A stretch of 64,000 nt of DNA from Odontocerum albicorne (lineage: Eukaryota > Arthropoda > Insecta > Trichoptera > Odontoceridae). This document shows positions 44,041-54,674 of this stretch, piece after piece. The position numbers and the translations under genes were made by a program. The notes below the pieces were generated by a model. It saw only the letters and a program-made list of their open reading frames with translations, had not been told where the DNA came from and did no database searches. Every line of letters begins with the position of its first letter. The first letter of the stretch is position 1. The DNA is taken from contig OX463859.1 in NCBI GenBank assembly GCA_949825065.1, positions 12,352,452 to 12,416,451 of the forward strand. The letters are read 5' to 3'.

Positions 44041-44540
44041 CTACTATCTTCAATTTGTGGTCACGTAGTTGGATAATACAGTTCTTGAAAATAAGAGAAC
44101 TTTCGAACCCTCGTCGAGTGTCGAGAGTTCAGACTGTGGATAATCAAATAAGTCTAATTCCACGGTTCAAATCCGGAACATCGCTTTTCTTCCGAATAAT
44201 CCAATAGAAATCGTTCCATGCGTCTTTTCGCACGTCTGATGCCTGATTACCTGATTCTAAACCTTGCTAAATTAACTAATACTTGGTACGAATTATTCAT
44301 TGTTGATTTTTTGACGCGAGTGGGAAAATGAGATCGGTTTCTGCCGGTTCATTGGAAATATCTCATATTGAATCTCGAAAAATTATATTAATCTACTTTT
44401 TAAAATTTTTTTTTTTTCACGCTTTATTAATGATTATTTTCGTGCTTTAATAAATTCCGGATAAAAAATTCCGCCTACCGTCTCTTGCACAGCCATTTGC
44501 AATTTGCTGTTTTATACAGAAAGCATTCATTTTACCGGTT
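44041..44540. other. No gene seen
   Basis: Near 44165 ccacggttcaaatccgg resembles a B box, but no A box is at the right distance. Confidence 0.35.
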
Positions 44541-44544
44541 TTGA

Positions 44545-44830
44545 GATATTTGGACATGTAGAACGAATGAATAAAAATAAACTAACAAAACAAATATATA
44601 GTGCTAATGTAAGTGGAAGGCGTGGTAGAGGAAGATCAAGGAGAGTATAGTTGGATCAAGTTAATGATATTTTAAAATAAGAAAACCTTAAAAGTCTAAG
44701 GAATCGTAGGAGTTGCATGAGAAAATGTACGGGTGTAAAAGAGGCGAAATATGTGTGTCGAGATGGGAAAGTCCGATGCTCTGTCATCTCTGTCGACCAC
44801 GACAGGGAAGTTGTGATTGTATGCGATATT
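44545..44830 (+). mobile_element. LINE-B C-terminal fragment
   Basis: Reads FGHVERMNKNKLTKQIYSAN, VSGRRGRGRSRRV, LDQVNDIL, then RNRRSCMRKCTGVKEAKYVC and RDGKVRCSVISV. Only stops in place of Trp at one or two positions break it. Confidence 0.85.
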
Positions 44831-44834
44831 AGAG

Positions 44835-45070
44835 GAAACAACATAAATAGTGATTTTTCTATTCGCCGCTCTTCAGCTGTTAGACTCTAGAACCAGCTAA
44901 CGGCTAATATAAGACTTGCGCCATCGTTGACATGCTTCTAAAAATTTACTTAACATTATATCTCAGTAGCGTATTTTTCTCCTTTTTCTTATTTAATCTC
45001 CTTTTGTTTCTACTGGCCATCGATGACTAATTTTTTTTTGTTATTTTGATATAGTAGTTTTTTTTTATCC
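44835..45070 (+). mobile_element. LINE-C scrap
   Basis: ttctattcgccgctcttcagctgttagact (RRSSAVRL) and accagctaac.gctaatataagacttgcgcc (NQLTANIRLAP) followed by the TC-rich 3' UTR. Confidence 0.6.
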
Positions 45071-45074
45071 CTCG

Positions 45075-45255
45075 TGTATAATTGTCAACCATTCCGCGAA
45101 TGAAAGACACATGTTCGTGTATTGATTTATTTTGTGCAAGCTGTGGCACTTCAGCAAGCACACAGTTTTGACAGATTATATCCAAAGTTCCCATGGCAAG
45201 TTTAATCTGCTGTAGCCTTTCTTGAGGCAGAGTTTTATATTGTCCATAGTACGAT
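45075..45255 (-). other. Unexplained open frame, about 60 codons, antisense
   Basis: On the minus strand a frame from about 45260 reads YYGQYKTLPQERLQQIKLAM, GTLDIICQNCVLAEVPQLAQ and KSIHEHVSFIRGMVDN without a stop. Its composition looks protein-like (not AT-rich low complexity), but I recognise no family and find no start or clean splice sites. It may be a captured exon or transposon remnant. Confidence 0.35.
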
Positions 45256-45339
45256 TTTCGCGTTATTTAATAATGCTATAAAAAATTATGATAAGAAGCA
45301 TGTAAGTAACACGAAGGCTTAAATTCATATGTAAAACGA

Positions 45340-45425
45340 TCTAAGAATAAAACCAGCTCGGAAGTGAAACCTGGGGCGCCCGTTTGCTTAGTATGAATGT
45401 TAACCGTTAGACCACAGCCGCCGAC
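45340..45425 (-). mobile_element. tRNA-derived SINE head (type 3)
   Basis: Minus strand: ctgtggtctaacggttaaca (A box region), caggtttcacttcc (weak B box). Related to 5940-6030. Confidence 0.5.
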
Positions 45426-45449
45426 TTTTTTATCTACGTCAATAATCTT

Positions 45450-45515
45450 TTATGGGATGTACGAGATTGCCGCTTGATAATAAACTCGCCATATTTTAGA
45501 ATATACAATGAAATT
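45450..45515 (+). mobile_element. LINE-C/SINE tail scrap
   Basis: gagattgccgcttgataata, aactcgccatattttagaat corresponds to the shared tail. Confidence 0.55.
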
Positions 45516-45586
45516 TTAAATATTTTGTTTTTTTATCTCTATATTTTTGTTGACTTTGTTCCCTAAAACTTTTCGAGAAATCCGTT

Positions 45587-45817
45587 CAGTACCCGGCGGT
45601 AAGTAATACACATCGGGTTTAAGAAAGACACTGTCTGCTATAATCGGCTAGTTTCGATTTTGTAGAGCGTCGTCTCTGTCAATCATACACGTGTTCCGTC
45701 GCAATTGGTCAGTAGTTGTCAAGTGACAGAGACGACGCTCTACAAAGCCGAAGTTAGCCGATTATGGCCGAAAGTCTCTTTCTTAAGCGTGTGTGTATTA
45801 CTTACCGTCGGGTACTG
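45587..45817. mobile_element. Hairpin MITE, family M, copy 2
   Basis: Ends cagtacccggcggtaag and (inverse) cagtacccgacggtaag; full-length arms of about 95 bp around a short loop. Confidence 0.85.
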
Positions 45818-45829
45818 AAAATATGTTGA

Positions 45830-46140
45830 AGTTTCGATGTGTGTGTTTTTTTGTATTGGAATGGATTGATTGTGCATATGTATATTTTTGTTATTATTTT
45901 CTTTCTTTTTGTATGTTAGGGCTTTTGATTACCTGAGCCTTGACCTATGTATTTTATGTGTGGTGGGTGGTATGCATGTGCGTACTACTTTTCAATATTT
46001 TGTTTATGATTAATTTAAACGTTTGTGAAAAATTGCATTTATAACAATGCGGACTCGTTATTTAAGTATTATACTACGAGTATTTTAACCTTTTTTAATG
46101 ATCGATAAAAGATCGTACATTGTAATAAAATTGAAAAAAG
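45830..46140 (+). mobile_element. LINE 3' UTR related to LINE-A
   Basis: Shares gcttttgattacctgagcct with 1940-1960 and the terminal ttttaatgatcgataaa with the LINE-A end (about 4885). No coding part. Confidence 0.5.
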
Positions 46141-47520
46141 AATTATTATGAACCTATTTGCAGATCACTGAAACTGACCCCTTTTCTGTCGAAGCGGATA
46201 ATGTCACGATTTCTTATGGGGGACTCCATAATAATCAGATTATCTATAATAAATATTGTTAAAAAAACTCAATTATAATACAAAAATCTGTATAAAATAT
46301 TATTTGTTTTCTGTGTCAACTTTTCACTATTAGTTTGTTAACCATAGTCCAATTAGATTATATTTTTATGATATTGAGTTTAATTTAAACCACAAAATAC
46401 AGTAACTTCACGTAGTTGTGTACAAAAAGATTTGTGACGATTTTTTTTTAATTTCATGCATTTAAATCCGATTTCATCGTCTTAAACGCTTTTTGCCCTG
46501 GGTACTAGAGAAACAACTTAATTAACAGATGTGATCGAATGCCTTTTTTAATCTAAAAACGTGTTCTGTCAAATTGTGACCTTTTCACTTCAGACCTATT
46601 CATCTTCTATAAAATTCTCTCCTCTTTGGATGGGGACCAAAAATATAAAAACAGTTTCAATCTAAGTTTTACCATAAATCCTTTTCATTTGGTGAATGGT
46701 GAATAGACATTTGAAATAATAGAAAAAAGTATCTTTAAATATTTAAATAAAAAGTCTCAGACCTTTTGATGGCATCTGATTTAAATTATTTCTTGTGAAT
46801 CATTAGAAACCTATATTAACATCCATTTTTCTCGCAGCAGGATGAATCGCCTGAACCATGTTTTTTCTTGCATTGCTTTGTTTTTGCTATCTATAAATTT
46901 TTATGTTTATTATCTGCTGCTGTTATTCCCTATCTAACCACTTATGTTTTGAGCGTTTCATGCAGCGTCCTTATATATCTTGATCTATGCTTTATTGTCC
47001 TCTCCATCAGTCAACCAAAGAGGACATTTCTTTGGAATCTGGAGTCAGGCATGCGAGCTGCATACCCTGAACCACAGGAGACTCCTTAGATTCGCATTAG
47101 ATCCCGACAATGTTTCTGGATCGATGGACAACGATTAGCATTGGAATCGATCCGTGATATAAAATCTCCATCTTATGAAAGTTCCTAACGTGCTTCTCCA
47201 AAAATTTAACCTGCCACAAAGATTATGGTGTATCCTGAATCGTATTCGGTGTAGCCACGGTTGTAGTGTACATGCCTTGCATACGTGGGGGTTCATTGAT
47301 TCTCCGTTTTGCTTACGTGGAACGATCTAGACACATTGTAAAGGAGTTTTCGGTATATATTTATTTCTGGGAGGACAGGAAGAGATTCATCGACAGAGGC
47401 GTAGTTAGGTTTTTGGTGCTAAAATTCATAAATTATAATAACCTAAATATTCATGAGTAGTCGTATTTTGAACATAAATTTGAAATAGTGAAACGAGAAA
47501 CATGAATGAGAATTATTATA
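46141..47520. other. No gene seen
   Basis: Long stretch without a recognisable gene. The frame at 46868-47089 (73 codons) is hydrophobic at first but has no supporting context. Confidence 0.35.
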
Positions 47521-47627
47521 CAGACTGTCGGCCATAATCGGCTAACTTCGGCTTTGTAGATCGTCGTCTCCGTCATTCATACGTTTTGAGTTTAAGCCCG
47601 ATGTGTATTACTTACCGCCGGGTACTG
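47521..47627. mobile_element. Hairpin MITE, family M, copy 4 (half)
   Basis: Begins inside the left arm (cagactgtcggccataatcg) and retains the last 45 bp of the right arm (cccgatgtgtattacttacc to ggtactg). The loop and most of one arm are deleted. Confidence 0.8.
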
Positions 47628-47934
47628 TACGTGTGAAACATTTAGACGTCTTATTATATTAATGGGGTAACTAACATAATAAATAAAAACTAACGATTTT
47701 CTGTAATTGAAAAGTGAAATTGTTAAGATTAAAAAACAATTGAGATTGGAATGTTGAAATGAGATATTCAATGTTAATTTTATTCATTCATTATTTCAAA
47801 GTACAATTTTATATAGCGCCATTTAGAGAGCAAACTCCCCTCAAAGGCTCTCTTGCTTGGGACTCTTACTCACTATTATAACATCACATCAGGCAGCTAT
47901 AACAGCGCCCGAGCGAATCATTTATAACACTTTA
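47628..47934. other. No gene; LINE-E non-coding scrap
   Basis: 47805-47925 carries tatagcgccatttagagagc and ggcagctataacagcgcccg, both found in other LINE-E-linked spots (32288 and 33210). Confidence 0.4.
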
Positions 47935-48085
47935 TTTGTATACACTACATATAGAAAGATGTTTATGAGGCCTTGGTCGAAAACCAGATAGATTTTTTTT
48001 GTTTTTAATTGGGTTTCAGTTTGAATTGAACCCGCAACCTTCGAGTCCAAAGACATCTTACCAACTAGGCCATGGGGATCGTTTA
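47935..48085 (-). mobile_element. tRNA-derived SINE (type 1), tail-truncated
   Basis: Minus strand: catggcctagttggtaagat (A box), gttgcgggttcaattc (B box), body to ggcctcataaacatctttct. Confidence 0.75.
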
Positions 48086-48174
48086 TGTTTTAAAAAATAC
48101 GTGAAAATTACATTATACATTTTTCAAAAGTGTTTTTAAACTTTCTAAATTAGGTACTCTATGTTATATGTAAA

Positions 48175-48443
48175 CAGTACCCGGCGGTAAGTAATAAACA
48201 TCAGACTTAAGAAAGATACTGTCGGCCACAATCGGATAACTTCGGCTTTGTAGAGCGTCGCTTCTGTCATTCACAAACGTATTCCGTCGCGATTTGTCAG
48301 TCAAAAAGTTTAACAGCTCTTTCTAGATACCGGACTGTTAGCACATCGTGCGACAGAGACGACGCTCTACAAAGCTAAAGTTAACCGATTATGGCCGAGT
48401 CTCTTTCTTAAACCCGATGTGTATTACTTACCGCCGGGTACTG
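48175..48443. mobile_element. Hairpin MITE, family M, copy 3
   Basis: Ends cagtacccggcggtaagtaa and its inverse; the loop is about 40 bp longer than in copy 1 (aaaaagtttaacagctcttt inserted). Confidence 0.85.
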
Positions 48444-49184
48444 TACCTTATTTATTATAAAGTACGTTGTGAAGACCCAAATTGGTGAAAATGAGCATTC
48501 CCGACTTTATGATATACGAGTATAATGTAATTGCCATTAATGTATTTTATTGACTAAATTTTCATTTCGTTTTTTATGTATGTATTATGCAAGTATAAAC
48601 ATACTTGTATTACGCAAGTATAAAAATATTGTTGACTTCATATTTTTTTGTGTGCGCCCCTGGCGACTGCCCAAATACCAACGCCTCACTACGCTACTGT
48701 TCATCGCGTTACTCCTGAGGCTACATCATTGATAAGAAACATCTGACTATAAGAGAGAAATCAGAACCAATAATTACAACTTCATAAATGAAAACAAATT
48801 ATATATTTTGTGACATAATTTATTAATAACTAAAAATATTACTAAAACTATGAATTATTACACATAACATTACCTAATCTACATACACACAAGCTTTGAA
48901 AAATATTATATTATAAACACCATTCTAGAAGCTCACGAGCTGCCTTTGGGATGAGTGGAAAAAGGTGAAAGCCTGCCTACATGACGACAGGGCTTGAGTT
49001 TTTCTTTTCTATAGGTGGGTCAAGTCAGATCAAATGGGGTTGCATGCTTGATATATTTGTTAATCAAAGTGAAATTAACGCAAGCAAAGTGCTTTCAGAC
49101 TTTTTTGGGAAAAAAATTCCATGACTTGACATTTGAGCTCATGAATTTCTTGATCTATCTATTTTTTTATTGCACTTCCATTGT
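48444..49184. other. No gene seen
   Basis: Nothing recognisable. Confidence 0.35.
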
Positions 49185-49335
49185 ATGTAGTATATATAAC
49201 CTGGTGGATTTAATGCTATGCAGGAATCTCTCCCAACCAACTAGAAAGCGATTGAAAAAACTTAATTTCATTTCAGTGATGTTACGGGTTTCATTCCTGA
49301 CTTTTCTTTATTCTTCAGGGGACCAATTGAAATAA
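49185..49335. mobile_element. SINE tail (antisense) joined to a LINE-C 3' UTR scrap
   Basis: 49190-49250 on the minus strand reads ctagttggttgggagagatt; 49275-49320 on the plus strand reads acgggtttcattcctgactt as in LINE-C 3' UTRs. Confidence 0.45.
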
Positions 49336-49499
49336 ATTTTTTGTCCATAATTAAAAATAGGATGCAATCAGTTGCTCACAACCGTAATGTAAACATCCTT
49401 AACCATCTCTGATGGCCGTTTCAACCAAACATTTTGAAATAAAAACTTCGAATATAGACAATATATCAAGTTCTAGGAAAACATGACACGACCAAATGA

Positions 49500-49660
49500 A
49501 TCAAATTCTGAAAAAGAGAACAGTGAAAAGCCTTATTAATAGGAGAATATGTAGGACAAGGTATATGGACATGTTCCAAGCGAAAGGTGTGTATCAGGAT
49601 ATAATGAAGTGGATATCTGTTTTCACTGCCTACCCTAACAAGGACATGACATGATGATGA
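49500..49660 (+). mobile_element. LINE-B C-terminal tail
   Basis: Phrases gaaaagccttattaatagga, gtatatggacatgttccaag and actgcctaccctaacaagga; frame broken. Confidence 0.6.
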
Positions 49661-49689
49661 TTTGTATTTTCAAATATTTTCTTCTTCTT

Positions 49690-49945
49690 TCAATAAAGTT
49701 ACACCTGGGGTATGTTATCATCAGGACTGTCTCTTTTGAGATGTTGACTCCCAGATATCCTTCTGTCTTTTTGGAGGTCTTCCTGGCGGATGACTGGCAA
49801 CGGATATTTTCTATATTGCCACGTCTTGGTCTTCTGTTATGTCTCGAACAAAGCACACCACTTATCTCCGGGTATTTTATCCAATCTGATGTAGGAAACT
49901 CTTGTGAAATTCATCATTTCTACATGGCCTAGCCATGATTCAGCC
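49690..49945 (-). mobile_element. LINE-D fragment, antisense
   Basis: Minus strand frame 49856-49635 includes RRGNIENIRCQSSARKTSKK, with the same phrases as 16010-16200. Confidence 0.55.
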
Positions 49946-49989
49946 AAAGATGTAAAAAACAAGAGGCCCCTAAATTATTTTCAATTGTT

Positions 49990-50320
49990 TATAATTTTTG
50001 TCGATTTATTTTGGCGTTCTTCAGATTGTCGACAATATGCCTTCAAGGAGTCTTCCGATTGGAGAGGGTTGTGATCACTGGAAGCGTGGAAGAACAACAC
50101 AGAAGAGGAAGAGCCCTAATTCGTTGGACTGACCAGGTGATCAACAAGATTACCCTTAACAACTGCCCTTCGAACTGCGGACTGCAGGGATGGATGGAGA
50201 AAAGTCATCAAGGGCTATCATGGGAGACAATACTCAGTCATGAGCTACACGACAGGATTGATGAGATATCGCGCCCTGGGCTAGTGCCCTTGTTGCCTCA
50301 CTCTTGTACTTGGTCTTGAT
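49990..50320 (+). mobile_element. LINE-D C-terminal fragment, frame open
   Basis: The frame 50011-50319 reads LERVVITGSVEEQHRRGRAL, IRWTDQVINKITLNNC, GWMEKSHQGLSWETILSHEL and HDRIDE. Best copy of the group seen at 6990-7290 and 10540-10660. Confidence 0.75.
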
Positions 50321-50685
50321 TGGACCATAAAATGCAATTGAAGCACCAAAATAACCTAAACACTTGCCGTTTAATTCTAAACTTTTAGTTGAAAACGTTT
50401 GTCTGAGCTCGCCATGAGAGGACAATTTTCTAAATATTATATAATTTCTAGGTACTTGACATAGCGCATTTTGGACGGATAATGATATAGGATTTATGTT
50501 TACAATAAGTCTACAGTAAGTTTTGGTAGTGCAGTCAGCTCAAAGCTCGTTGTGGTAGTATTCGGTAGTCACTTTTACCTCCTCCTCACGGAACTCGTCG
50601 CACTCTGCTGGATACCGCGCCTGAAAAAAGAAACAAAGCGCAATTAGTGTGAATTATATTTCAAATAATTTATGAAGATCTAATG

Positions 50686-50845
50686 GGCGCAGCCACCGCT
50701 TTCCTGCCCTTATAGTAAACTTATATTGACTTATTTATCTCTAAATAATAGTGGGTTGGAATCCCAAGTAAGAAGGCCTTTGAGGATAGTCAGCTTTCCA
50801 AACAAGGATAATTTAAATTGTCATTTTATTATTATTTTTAAAAAT
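50686..50845 (+). mobile_element. LINE-E 3' terminus
   Basis: aatgggcgcagccaccgctt (also at 24232) and the ttaaattgtcattttattat end. Confidence 0.55.
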
Positions 50846-51305
50846 CTGAGGAACACTGTTTGGGGCAATAAACACATGTTGGTGGAAAGCAAAGTCAGAA
50901 TGTACAAAACATGCATAAGACCTGTTATGACTTACGGAATCGAAGCAAAAGCAGACTCTGTAAGAAAAAAACACCTCCTAAGAACAACAAAAATGAAAAC
51001 ACTGCAGCCTATCGTAGGTAGAACCCTTAGAGATAGGATACCTAATGAGGAAATCCGCAGAAGTTGTAACATTGAGGACATCGTGAGATGGAGTAGGCAG
51101 AGAAGACAATTCTGGAGGGACCACGTTGAGAGGATGGACCCCGCGAGAATACCTAAGATTGTAATGCACGAGATTCCAGAGGGTCGTCAACCACCGGGAC
51201 GTCCACCAAAGAGATGGAGAGAAAATTGGACATCTTCGTCACAGGACCAAAACTGAAATCCTGTTTAAACAGATCGCAAAATCTAGAAGAAGAAGAAGAA
51301 GTTAA
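50846..51305 (+). mobile_element. LINE-D C-terminal fragment with (GAA)n tail
   Basis: The open frame to 51256 reads LRNTVWGNKHMLVESKVRMY, KTCIRPVMTYGIEAKADSVR, TLQPIVGRTLRDRIPNEEIR, RQRRQFWRDHVERMDPARIP, PPGRPPKRWRENW. It ends in agaagaagaagaag. Inserted directly after the LINE-E end. Confidence 0.85.
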
Positions 51306-51549
51306 ACTCAATCCCACTACGACCCATGCTGTTTATGGGGGACAAATAAGTTCCCATTCTGCGCGATCTACACAAGAGGATCGAAAACTTTTGAATGAGC
51401 ACGTTGTCATAAAGAGACGAAGACGGAACTGTCCAAACGGACTCCTCCTCCGATGGTGACACACCTGAGTGTGAAAGAAATAGTAACGCCGAATAAATAC
51501 TGTAGAAATGCATGCACTGTAAAAAATACATGGGATCCCAATGTATGAC

Positions 51550-51995
51550 ATAATACAGAATGAAGTTATTAGGGACATATGTAAACTTAAAGTTAATGTG
51601 TTGAGTAAGATGAAGAAGAGTACTCTGATATGGTTTGAGCATGTAGAAGGAATGAATGAAGAAAACAAAACAAATATATGTAGCGCAAATGTGAGTGGTA
51701 GGTTCTGAAAATGGGAAGAGAATGACAACAAATGCTGGAAGACAACTTCCGCAAATCAGCTTCAGATCGTCAAGCAAAGACTACTACTTTAAATGAAGAA
51801 GATAGTTTTGTCACGTGGAACGAATTAAGATCAAGAAGAGTGGATCAAGCGGATAATATTTTGAAAGGACATGTAAAAGGAGTTGTGTGAGAAACTCCAT
51901 GGATATAGAAGAGGCGAAGGATGTGTATTCAGATATGAAAGTCTCACGCTGTCTTCTGTGACCCCGGCAGGGAAACGGCGTGATGGTATGTGTGT
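51550..51995 (+). mobile_element. LINE-B C-terminal fragment with an internal break
   Basis: Reads VIRDICKLKVNVLSKMKKST, LIWFEHVEGMN; after an unrelated stretch (51700-51790) it resumes RSRRVDQADNIL, MDIEEAKDVY and the ccccggcagggaaacggcgt tail. Either two fragments or one with an insertion. Confidence 0.75.
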
Positions 51996-52136
51996 CTAGG
52001 ATTTCGATTCCAATTGGTTTCTGAGTTTTTTTTATACCAAGTACAATTGGGCAATCTATTTATTTCCACTTGGCAATTTCTTCCAAACAGACAAACAATG
52101 TCGATTTGTGCCATATAAGGGATGATAGGTTACAAA

Positions 52137-52240
52137 GCAGTGATGGCCAACCTTTTTGCGCCGCGTGCCAAATCCGGTATTTAATTAATAGGCATATTAA
52201 AATTTGATAGCCTGATAACTAGGTAACGTGGTCCAATTTG
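52137..52240 (+). mobile_element. hAT-like left end
   Basis: cagtgatggccaaccttttt is the usual form of one hAT terminal repeat; no partner end found nearby. Confidence 0.4.
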
Positions 52241-52509
52241 CCCCAGTATAGCGCTGTTTTGTATGTCTTTCTTGATCCTATCACTATCATCTCAAGGGCA
52301 CTGGGTCAAGTATACCCATGGCTTGCTAAAAGGCTGCTGCTGCACCGCACCATTAAGGTGTATTGTAGATGCAGGCGGCCCTCGACTTTCGCACATTCTA
52401 CTTTCACACATTTAGAAAAATTTAATTTTTTAAAGATTTTTGTCGATAATGCAAAAATTCTTCCCTTCTATGCAGTCGCTCCCACTTTTTTAGAAGAACT
52501 ATAATATTA

Positions 52510-53790
52510 GGTCCTTACATATGAAATATGCATTTTGTTTGGGAGGAACATATAGTTGATTTTTTTTTAATATAATATATTTATTTAATCAAAGTATGTA
52601 CCATTGCTATCTATGCACTTTTCTCATCTCATAGGTAGTTCATCGATCCCTTTACTAAAAAAACCATTCGGACGGGAATCAATAAAATCTTTGAAGTCGG
52701 TTTGGACTGCCCCATCGGAGTTGAATTTTTTCCCTTGCAAGAAGTTATCCAAATTTCGAAAAAAATAGTAATCTGTTGGGGCAAGGTCCGGAGAGTACGG
52801 TCGATGTCTTAGACATTCCAATTGAAGCTCTTCTAATTTGGTAGCCGTCTGTTGTGCAGTGTGTGGTCTAGCGTTATCATGAAGCAGCAGTGGCCTAGAG
52901 CGATTAACCAGCCTCGGTTGTTTAGCAGCTAGCTTTTCCATCATGGTTTGCAGTTGCTGACAAAAGACATCTGCCGTAATCGTCTGGCCAGATTTAAGAA
53001 AGCTGTAGTGAACGACACCAGCACTAGTCCACCAAACGCTCACAAGTAACTTTTTTGGAGTCAATTTTCGCTTGGGGCATGGTTTGGCTGGTTCGGCAGG
53101 GTTCAGCCATTGCGATGAGCGCTTCCGATTATCATACAGGATCCACTTTTCATCACAGGTAATGATTCGATTCAAAATCCCTTCATTATTGTGCCGGTTG
53201 AGTAATGCAACGCAGCAGTCAATGCGCGTTTGTTGATTTGCTTCACTCAATTCGTGAGGTACCCACCTTTCAAGCTTTTTCACCTTTCCAATTTGCTTCA
53301 AGTGGATTAAAACAGTTTTATCACTAGCACCGCAGCCTGCAGCTAACTCGGGCGTGGTTTGCGATGGATCCGCTTCCACAATAGCCTTCAATTCTTCATT
53401 ATCAACTTTGGTCTCCGGCCGTCCACGGGGCTTGTTCTGGAGGTCGAAATTTCCAGAACGAAAACGTTGGAACCAAAAACGCACTGTGTTTTCTTTTGCG
53501 GCACCGTCGCCATACACATCATTAATCCTTCGAGCCGTTTCTGCAGCACTGGTGCCACGGTGGAACTCGTACTCGTAAATAACGCGATATTTCAAGTTTT
53601 CCATTTTGTAAACTGAGTGACGCAAAGAAAAAAAACAATTGAGGAAAAAACAAATGAATTATAATTTTCAAAACACAAATACTTGAGTAAATAGCTGTAT
53701 AAATTTGAATTTGAAATTCCTAACCAAAGAGAAGATATTTGAGATCAAAGTTGCCAGTACGGCAAAACGCCAATTTCATATGTAAGGACC
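52510..53790 (-). mobile_element. mariner element, near-intact
   Basis: Ends ggtccttacatatgaaat and its exact inverse, flanked by TA on both sides (52508-52509 and 53791-53792). Length 1281 bp, standard for mariner. It carries one transposase frame on the minus strand and is inserted inside the Tigger copy, so it is the younger of the two. Confidence 0.95.
52624..53604 (-). CDS. mariner transposase, ended early by one nonsense codon
   Basis: Cut-and-paste DD34D transposase. The start at 53604 (MENLKYRVIYEY) fits mariner proteins better than the upstream in-frame ATG at 53625. The N-terminal helix-turn-helix pair (HRGTSAAETARRINDVYGDG, later TPELAAGCGASDKTVLIHLK) binds the ends. WVPHEL is a conserved linker motif. 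Counting from 53625, the catalytic residues are Asp158 (TCDEKW), Asp250 (LLHDNARPHTA) and Asp285 (YSPDLAPTDYYFF), with exactly 34 residues between the last two. The frame stops at TGA (52624-52626), where mariners have Trp; it would go on for 12 more codons to a TAA at 52585. So the protein lacks only its last 13 residues, and activity is uncertain. Confidence 0.93.
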   Translation of the reverse strand: MENLKYRVIYEYEFHRGTSAAETARRINDVYGDGAAKENTVRFWFQRFRSGNFDLQNKPRGRPETKVDNEELKAIVEADPSQTTPELAAGCGASDKTVLIHLKQIGKVKKLERWVPHELSEANQQTRIDCCVALLNRHNNEGILNRIITCDEKWILYDNRKRSSQWLNPAEPAKPCPKRKLTPKKLLVSVWWTSAGVVHYSFLKSGQTITADVFCQQLQTMMEKLAAKQPRLVNRSRPLLLHDNARPHTAQQTATKLEELQLECLRHRPYSPDLAPTDYYFFRNLDNFLQGKKFNSDGAVQTDFKDFIDSRPNGFFSKGIDELPMR

Positions 53791-53796
53791 TAATAT

Positions 53797-54304
53797 ATGG
53801 AACGCAATAAACAATATTGGAGACTCATGGGCTGAAATAAAAGAGTCAACAATGAAAGGTTCCTGAAAACAGTTATGCCCACAAATGATGAGTGATTTAT
53901 AAATTCTGAAGAAACTCCGGAAACTATCACAGATGAAATAGTTAGCCTGATGAATGAATGTCAACAACAGAGATGTTAATTACTTGATTGAATCTCACTC
54001 AGTACATCTGTCAAATGAATACTTAATTGAGCAACAAGAGTTAAATGAAATACACAATGAAAGTGAGGAAGAAGCTGATAAAATCATCAAGACTTTGACA
54101 ATCAAAACTATTGAATCCTTCATGCATCTTGACAATTTTTTGACTATCATGGAAGAATGTGATCCCAATGGAGAACGTATATCTCAAGTACGTAGCGCGA
54201 TTGAGAAAGACACAGCATGGACTATTTATCAAGAAAAGAAAAAAAAGGGTGGTATTCAACTAACTCTTGAAAAGTTTACTAAGAAAACATCTGAAAGCAC
54301 TTAA
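53797..54304 (+). pseudogene. Tigger transposase, C-terminal remnant
   Basis: Reads WNAINNIGDSWAEIKEST with breaks near 53800-53870, then the open frame 53954-54304: VNYLIESHSVHLSNEYLIEQ, QELNEIHNESEEEADKI, ECDPNGERISQVRSAIEKD, and GGIQLTLEKFTKK. This matches the C-terminal end of Tigger-1-type proteins ('LIESHSEELTNEDL', 'DPN.ERS..V...I', 'QLTLD.FFKK'). The catalytic core is missing and the mariner insertion separates it from the left end. Confidence 0.8.
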
Positions 54305-54674
54305 ACAAGCATCCTTAACTTAATTATGTATATTGATAAATAAATATTGTTAATATATTATTGATAGATAAATTTTTTACATCCCTCTATTTTCGAACAT
54401 TCAACTTTCCCACACGTTTTCAGGAACCAATTGTGTGCGAAAGTCGAGGGCCGCCTGTATAATCAACTTATTCGATGAAGACATCTACCTCAAAGTAGGA
54501 CCCTCCCGAAGGAACATTTTCGCAAGATACAAATTGAGACATCCATTGTCTGGATCCACTTAGTTCGCGGCAATTAAGCCAACGTTCTGAACTTGTGATC
54601 TTTCAGAACCAGTTGACCACATATCCAGTTCCCCTAGTGAGAAGACTCGATAAGTCTGTATATGATAAGTTTAA

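Larger units (their letters stand above)
52372..54447 (+). mobile_element. pogo/Tigger element split by a mariner
   Basis: Inverted ends caggcggccctcgactttcg and (inverse) the same 20 bases, ending at 54447 next to TA. The left flank has TG in place of TA. Between 52510 and 53790 sits the mariner; subtracting it leaves about 795 bp, so the Tigger copy was already internally deleted. The left part may contain a trace of the second-Asp motif (FVDNA at about 52440). Confidence 0.85.

Noticed and set aside
51214..51777. Frames around 51.2-51.8 kb as genes (up to 164 codons)
   Set aside because: They span the (GAA)n tail of a LINE-D copy and AT-rich DNA, with low-complexity Phe/Ser/Leu-rich translations on the minus strand.
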